NCBI GenBank assembly: GCA_023458755.1
Contig: JAEWYE010000020.1
Span: 1-64,000, forward strand
Direction of reading: 5' to 3'
Length of the DNA stretch: 64,000 nucleotides
DNA from: Bacillota bacterium
GTDB lineage: Bacteria > Bacillota > Clostridia > Oscillospirales > Acutalibacteraceae
A program made the translations under genes and the position numbers. The notes under the pieces are model-generated. The model worked only from the letters and a program-made list of their open reading frames with translations. It ran no database searches and had not been told where the DNA came from. Shown here one piece after another: positions 59,944-64,000 of the stretch; position 1 is the first letter of the stretch, and each line of letters starts with the position of its first letter.

Positions 59944-61160
59944 TTATTGCGGCGGCTGTTTTATAAGTTCATTCATCCCTTCAGTTTTCAGATCTTCATA
60001 TACATCGTCATAATCTGACGCCCATCTTAGGGTAAGCAACTGAATATATGTCATATTCGATTCCGGTGGCTTATCCATTCTGAATATAATGTTCGCAAGC
60101 TCAAGCATGGCACTACTTACAGGGTAAGGAATGTGAATTCCCAGACAAGCAGAAACCACATTCACCTTCGTGAGGCTTTGGCCGCCCCACATCTTACTAA
60201 TCGTGTTATTGTCAAGACCGGTTGTTGATCTCAGCAGGTTCACACTATAGTTGCAGATGCGTTTGCTCATTAATTCCTTAAGTGCGGGGCCGAACTCCAT
60301 TTCATGAATGGCTTCAAGCATTCTTTGTGCCATTTCATTCACAAGGCCGTACTTTGTCAGGATATCTTCATCAATATAATCTGAGTACCTAAACTCCTTG
60401 TCGGCAACACTCGCTGGAAGCTTCAGATAGTGGAGATTTCCTTTATCATCTGCAATAAACTGTAGAAAGCATTCTTCTTCATGCTCCTTTGCGTATGCAG
60501 TCAGACGCATTTTTCCGGTCTCTTCCTGGCGCTCAACATACTTTGGATCATCCAGACAAACCTTTTGTTCCACGTATGCGAAACAGCCGGTTCCCATCAT
60601 ACAAGCCAGTGCCTTACTGGAAGAATGCCACTGATAGAGTTTCTTCTTGTCTACGGTCGTTTTGATGTAGATTTCTGCGGGCTCGGAATCGTTCTTTTCA
60701 ACAACAATAGCATCCGAGGTATCTTGATCTGAAAAATTTTCTGCCAGTTTATGGTTCGGATGCTCTTCACTGGGGATGTTGGAATATGGATCCATTCCTC
60801 CACTCAGTATAAACTCTTTCAGGTAATTACTGACATACATTTTGAGCCTGTACTGCTTATAGTTTTGCTGTTCGTTGGCACGGAAGAATCGTTCCGCCTT
60901 TTGCATATTAACAGAATTAAGTAATTCGTCGAATCGCCCGAATTCCTTATAATTTTCTTCCGTAACCTTGCGATCAAGAAAGCCGCGCAGCCTATCTTCA
61001 CTGCACCCAAGGCGTCTAACAATCCTGGCAATTCTTGCATCTTCAGCCTTCTTCATGTAGCTGGAAATATAATCACGAAAAGTCTTATCCGGATCTATAA
61101 CTATATTGCCCGCCCGAACGTCGCGAATAAATACATTCGCATATTTCTGCTCGTCCTGAG
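59944..61160 (-). pseudogene. Fusion of a type I restriction HsdR C-terminus with an unknown HTH-containing protein, 5' truncated
   Basis: An ATG at 61056 gives 370 residues, but the frame stays open to about 61160 and its upstream codons continue recognisable HsdR-like sequence (QDEQKYANVFIRDV, then DPDKTFRDYIS). The following VTEENYKEFGRFDELL and YLKEFILSGGMD complete the type I restriction R-subunit C-terminus. About 270 further residues are unrelated, ending in a helix-turn-helix-like region (GLDNNTISKMWGGQSLTKV). The helicase and nuclease domains of HsdR are absent. Either a chimeric remnant or a domesticated protein. Confidence 0.6.
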
Positions 61161-61168
61161 ATATACTG

Positions 61169-61963
61169 GTGCATATATTTGGACCAAGTTCAAAAGGAAA
61201 AACGACAGCTCTCCTAACTGCAATCAGTTGCGGTGGTAACCCCAGTCGTAGTAGTGGGTTAATGACGCAATGGTGTTCAACGCAGAACAGTATTTATGGT
61301 CTGCTTCGTGGTAACAACGGAGTTCCATTTGGAATTGATGAACTCAGTAGCACAAATGAAAGTAATCTATCAGATTGCATCTATACTTTGGCAAATGGGA
61401 CTGAAAAACACAGATTGACTCGGGAGGCATCGTACGATGTAGAAAGAAATGGCACATGGGCAACTACTATTATTTCCACTGGAGAAAAATCGTTGCTTTC
61501 GTGCTGTAATAAGAATGCGGGTCTTAATATTCGTGTCCTCGAGATTAACGCAGAGGCAATTACCCCAGATGCAGATACAGCTGAAAAACTTACTGCAGGT
61601 GTTAAAGAAAACTATGGACACGCATGTTCTGTGCTTGCACACTATCTAACAGAACTAGGTAGGATTACATTGGAATCCCGCCTAAAAGGATGGCAAAAAA
61701 AACTGTCTGATGAATTCACTAATCGGGATGAATATTGTAATCGTATTACAAGGAAATTGGCGATAATTATGTTAACTGCTGAACTCAGCGGCGAAATATT
61801 TAAGCTACCTTTTAAAATAGATGCAATTGAAACTCTTCTAATTACGTCGTCGGAAAAGCAAAACATTAGTAATCCTCGAGATGTTTTTAAAAACACCATG
61901 CAGTGTTTAATAAGTCATCTGGCAAGTCATCCTGACTTATACGTTAAAATGGTACAAGCATGA
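61169..61963 (+). pseudogene. Truncated DUF927 helicase-like protein
   Basis: 264 residues beginning at a GTG without ribosome site, directly at the Walker A motif (HIFGPSSKGKTTAL). The Walker B/arginine-finger region (VPFGIDELSSTNESNL, YTLANGTEKHRL) and ENYGHA follow. DUF927 proteins are plasmid/phage superfamily helicases that normally have about 250 residues more at the N-terminus. A stop precedes in frame, so the 5' part has been lost. Head to head with the HsdR fragment about 10 bases away. Confidence 0.65.
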
Positions 61964-62307
61964 CCTTTGAAGGAAGAAATAAAGTTGGAATTATTACCGA
62001 ATATAAAAAACCTCTGCTACTTAGCAGCAAAGAATTTGCTCATGCTGAAATCGCTTATTTTCCAGATATGTTTGAAAAAATATTAAAAGATAGTGGGCTA
62101 CCGGATTTGACTGTTGAATTGAATGCAATTAAAAGTCATGGATTGCTTAATTGTGAGCCAGATGGTCATTTTAGCAGAAAACGGAAAATTAATGGGGTAA
62201 CTGCACGAGTATATGTTCTACGCTTACCAAAGCAGTTTTACGAACCCGTTCACCAACAATGTGATTGCAATATGGAGGCAATTGATGATGAACGGAAACC
62301 GGCTTAA
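61960..62307 (+). CDS. C-terminal winged-helix-like part of the DUF927 protein or a separate small gene
   Basis: 115 residues, overlapping the previous frame by ATGA. LTVELNAIKSHGLLNCEPDGH, then FSRKRKINGVTARVYVLRL, resembles the C-terminal part of intact DUF927 proteins as I remember them, so the break between the two frames may be a frameshift. A coupled separate gene cannot be excluded. Confidence 0.45.
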   Translation: MTFEGRNKVGIITEYKKPLLLSSKEFAHAEIAYFPDMFEKILKDSGLPDLTVELNAIKSHGLLNCEPDGHFSRKRKINGVTARVYVLRLPKQFYEPVHQQCDCNMEAIDDERKPA

Positions 62308-62449
62308 AATTAAAATCACGCGTTCCAGAGGAAACAAAGGCAATCTAAATGAAATTAGCATGGATAAAGAACCGCTCATATTACCAGATGAATATTTTTT
62401 TAACCTAGCTCTGATTATAAATAAGATATTAGAAAATAAAGCCGAATAG
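62285..62449 (+). CDS. Small protein next to the recombinase
   Basis: 54 residues. MMNGNRLKIKITRSRGNKG at the start is basic, the rest mildly hydrophobic. TGGAGG lies about six bases upstream of the ATG pair at 62285. Function unknown. It overlaps the end of the preceding frame by 23 bases and ends before a hairpin terminator at 62463. Confidence 0.45.
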   Translation: MMNGNRLKIKITRSRGNKGNLNEISMDKEPLILPDEYFFNLALIINKILENKAE

Positions 62450-62462
62450 GCTCCATGATAAC

Positions 62463-62496
62463 AGAGGGAGAAGTATTTATGTTTCTCCCTCTTATA
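62463..62496 (+). terminator. Terminator before the recombinase gene
   Basis: AGAGGGAGAA (62463-62472) pairs with TTCTCCCTCT (62483-62492), then TATATATAAT. Confidence 0.7.
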
Positions 62497-62523
62497 TATA
62501 ATCTTTGAGGAGAAATGTTTAAT

Positions 62524-64000
62524 ATGAAACGAAATGATAAATTAGCAGTAAGTTATGCAAGATACTCTTCAGTCGCACAACAAAACGGGTATAGTATCCA
62601 AGCCCAACAAGCCGCGATAGAGCAATATGCCAAAGCCAATAATATAACGATTGTCAGACAGTTTGTTGATGAAGCCAAAACAGGGACAACAGATCGACGT
62701 GATGAACTACACGAGATGATGAAATTTCTATGCGATAATGATGATATAGAATTGCTACTCTGTCACAAGCGTGATCGATTATTCCGTAACAGAAGACAAA
62801 TGAATCGGTATTTAAGTGAATTGGATGACTTAGGAGTGGAATTTTTGGCCGTAGCACAACAATATGGGAATAAAAAGGAAGGTATTTTGTTAGATGCAAT
62901 TAATGATGGTATGGCAGAATTTTACTCTGCTAACCTAGCGGAAGAAGTCATGAAATCACTTATACTTCTCGCAAAAGAATGCCGTCATACGGGAGGAAAT
63001 CCTCCTTTTGGGCTTTCTGTAGCTCCAGATAAAAGTTATGAGATCAATTCATTAGAGGCGCCTATTGTACGTGAATTATTTGAACGCTATGCTTCCGGAG
63101 AAAGTCTAAATGCCATACAAAAATCGTTCTCTGAAAAAGGATATACTACACGATCTGGTAAACCCTGGTCTAAATGTGGGATGCATGATTTACTCCGAAA
63201 CGAAAAAATGTGCGGTACCTATATTTATAACAGACGAGTATCAAAATCGTCCAAAGGACATTGTAATAGTCACAAAAGCAAAGCAGATGACGATATTGTA
63301 CGTGTCCCAAATGGGATTCCAGCCATAGTTGATCAAGAAACTTTCAAAAAAGTTCAAGAACGCATGGATAAGAATAAGCATAAGGCAGGAGCATTTAAAG
63401 CAAAGCAACCGTATCTTCTCACCGGAAAAATCAAATGTGGTATTTGTGGGTATCGCTATCAAGGAAACAGTCGAAGCGGGAAAAATTCAAGAGTGTATAC
63501 TTCTTACCGGTGCGGTAATAGGGAACAAACAAAAACATGTACAAATCCAGAAATAGAAAGAACACATCTGGAAAAATATATCGTGGAAAAGTTAAAAAAG
63601 CTCTTGTTTCAGAAGGAAATCATGAATCAAGTAAAAAAGCACCTTGTCGCATACCGCAAGTCCTGCGATGAGTCAGCAAATGAAACGTTAAAACAGCAGC
63701 AAAAGCGATTGAGTGGAATTGAAAAGCAAATTCAAAATTTAACCTTTGCTATTTCTCAAGGAATGTTTTCACCTTCTATGAAAGAGAAAATGAATGAGTT
63801 AGAAACTGCCAAAGAAAAAACAGCCGCTGAAATAGCACAATACAAAAGGCAAAACTCCATTATTGAGATTACAGATGAAGAATTAGCCGTTGCAATGAAT
63901 CAATTGGATTCATATATTCTTGAGAACAGCGATAGCTATGAAGTCCAAAAATTCATTGATCAATTTGTTGAACAAATAACTGTTTATCCCACTTACATTG
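62524..64000 (+). CDS. Large serine recombinase, partial (runs off the right edge)
   Basis: At least 492 residues, with no stop before the window ends. The N-terminal resolvase domain begins SYARYSSVAQQNGYSIQAQQ, with a catalytic Ser in ARYSS and GMAEFYSANLAEEV at its end. A recombinase domain (NPPFGLSVAP) follows, then a zinc-ribbon (IKCGICGYRYQGN, YRCGNREQTKTC) and a long coiled coil. Such proteins integrate and excise phages and ICEs. AGGAGA lies before ATG 62524. The frame was followed codon by codon to the edge. Confidence 0.9.
   Translation, partial: MKRNDKLAVSYARYSSVAQQNGYSIQAQQAAIEQYAKANNITIVRQFVDEAKTGTTDRRDELHEMMKFLCDNDDIELLLCHKRDRLFRNRRQMNRYLSELDDLGVEFLAVAQQYGNKKEGILLDAINDGMAEFYSANLAEEVMKSLILLAKECRHTGGNPPFGLSVAPDKSYEINSLEAPIVRELFERYASGESLNAIQKSFSEKGYTTRSGKPWSKCGMHDLLRNEKMCGTYIYNRRVSKSSKGHCNSHKSKADDDIVRVPNGIPAIVDQETFKKVQERMDKNKHKAGAFKAKQPYLLTGKIKCGICGYRYQGNSRSGKNSRVYTSYRCGNREQTKTCTNPEIERTHLEKYIVEKLKKLLFQKEIMNQVKKHLVAYRKSCDESANETLKQQQKRLSGIEKQIQNLTFAISQGMFSPSMKEKMNELETAKEKTAAEIAQYKRQNSIIEITDEELAVAMNQLDSYILENSDSYEVQKFIDQFVEQITVYPTYI

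Noticed and set aside
1..64000. CRISPR array
   Set aside because: No regularly spaced 25-40 base direct repeats were seen; the repeats at 53415-55558 are irregularly spaced by whole genes.

Overview
The window reads as chromosomal DNA of an anaerobic, spore-forming clostridium, probably of the Oscillospirales/Ruminococcaceae type (inference). The basis is a SpoVT regulator, a Firmicutes rimP-nusA-ylxR-L7Ae-infB-rbfA operon, frequent GTG/TTG starts with strong Shine-Dalgarno sites, GTP-type PEP carboxykinase, a carbon-monoxide-dehydrogenase-like protein, a MecA-type adaptor and a PadR/DUF1048 pair.

Layout. 1-7400: AEC transporter, ribulose-phosphate epimerase, MecA-like adaptor, a four-gene Rnf-like cluster (C-D-E-A) that lacks G and B and has lost most cofactor motifs, and a lipoprotein. 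7600-20500: spoVT, then the translation/RNA block (rimP, nusA, rnpM, ylxQ, infB, rbfA, nrnA, truB, ribF, rpsO, pnp) with hairpin-bearing leaders. 20500-31000: XRE regulator, proBA, small uncharacterised genes, phosphodiesterase, phosphoglucomutase, DtxR-type regulator, a probable free-standing small RNA, Smr protein, coiled-coil protein. 31000-51300: dusB, polA-rlmA-ywlE-rimI-tsaD, PEP carboxykinase, purine permease, TfoX-C protein, rsmE-SDR, gtrA-glyS, coaB/coaC, P1 peptidase, and the mccB-mccA pair behind a perfect consensus promoter.

51300-57600: a divergent CODH-like protein, then a row of unrelated small genes (TIGR04076-like, DUF2200-like, isoprenylcysteine-methyltransferase-like, DUF1801-like, GNAT, acyltransferase). 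Each of the first five is preceded by a copy of the same ~55-base element, which looks like a cassette-style accessory array. A PadR-DUF1048 operon closes it.

57690-58200: Pro-Thr-Tyr tRNA operon with a perfect promoter and a terminator. 58200-64000: mobile-element territory. It holds a zinc-motif protein, an HsdR-tail fusion and a truncated DUF927 helicase head to head at a rearrangement junction, and a large serine recombinase running off the right edge.

The most unusual items are the degenerate Rnf-like complex, the CODH-like enzyme lacking a C-cluster cysteine, the repeat-linked gene array and the candidate small RNA at 28743-28848. Starts were chosen from Shine-Dalgarno spacing. Family assignments come from remembered motifs, not from database searches.
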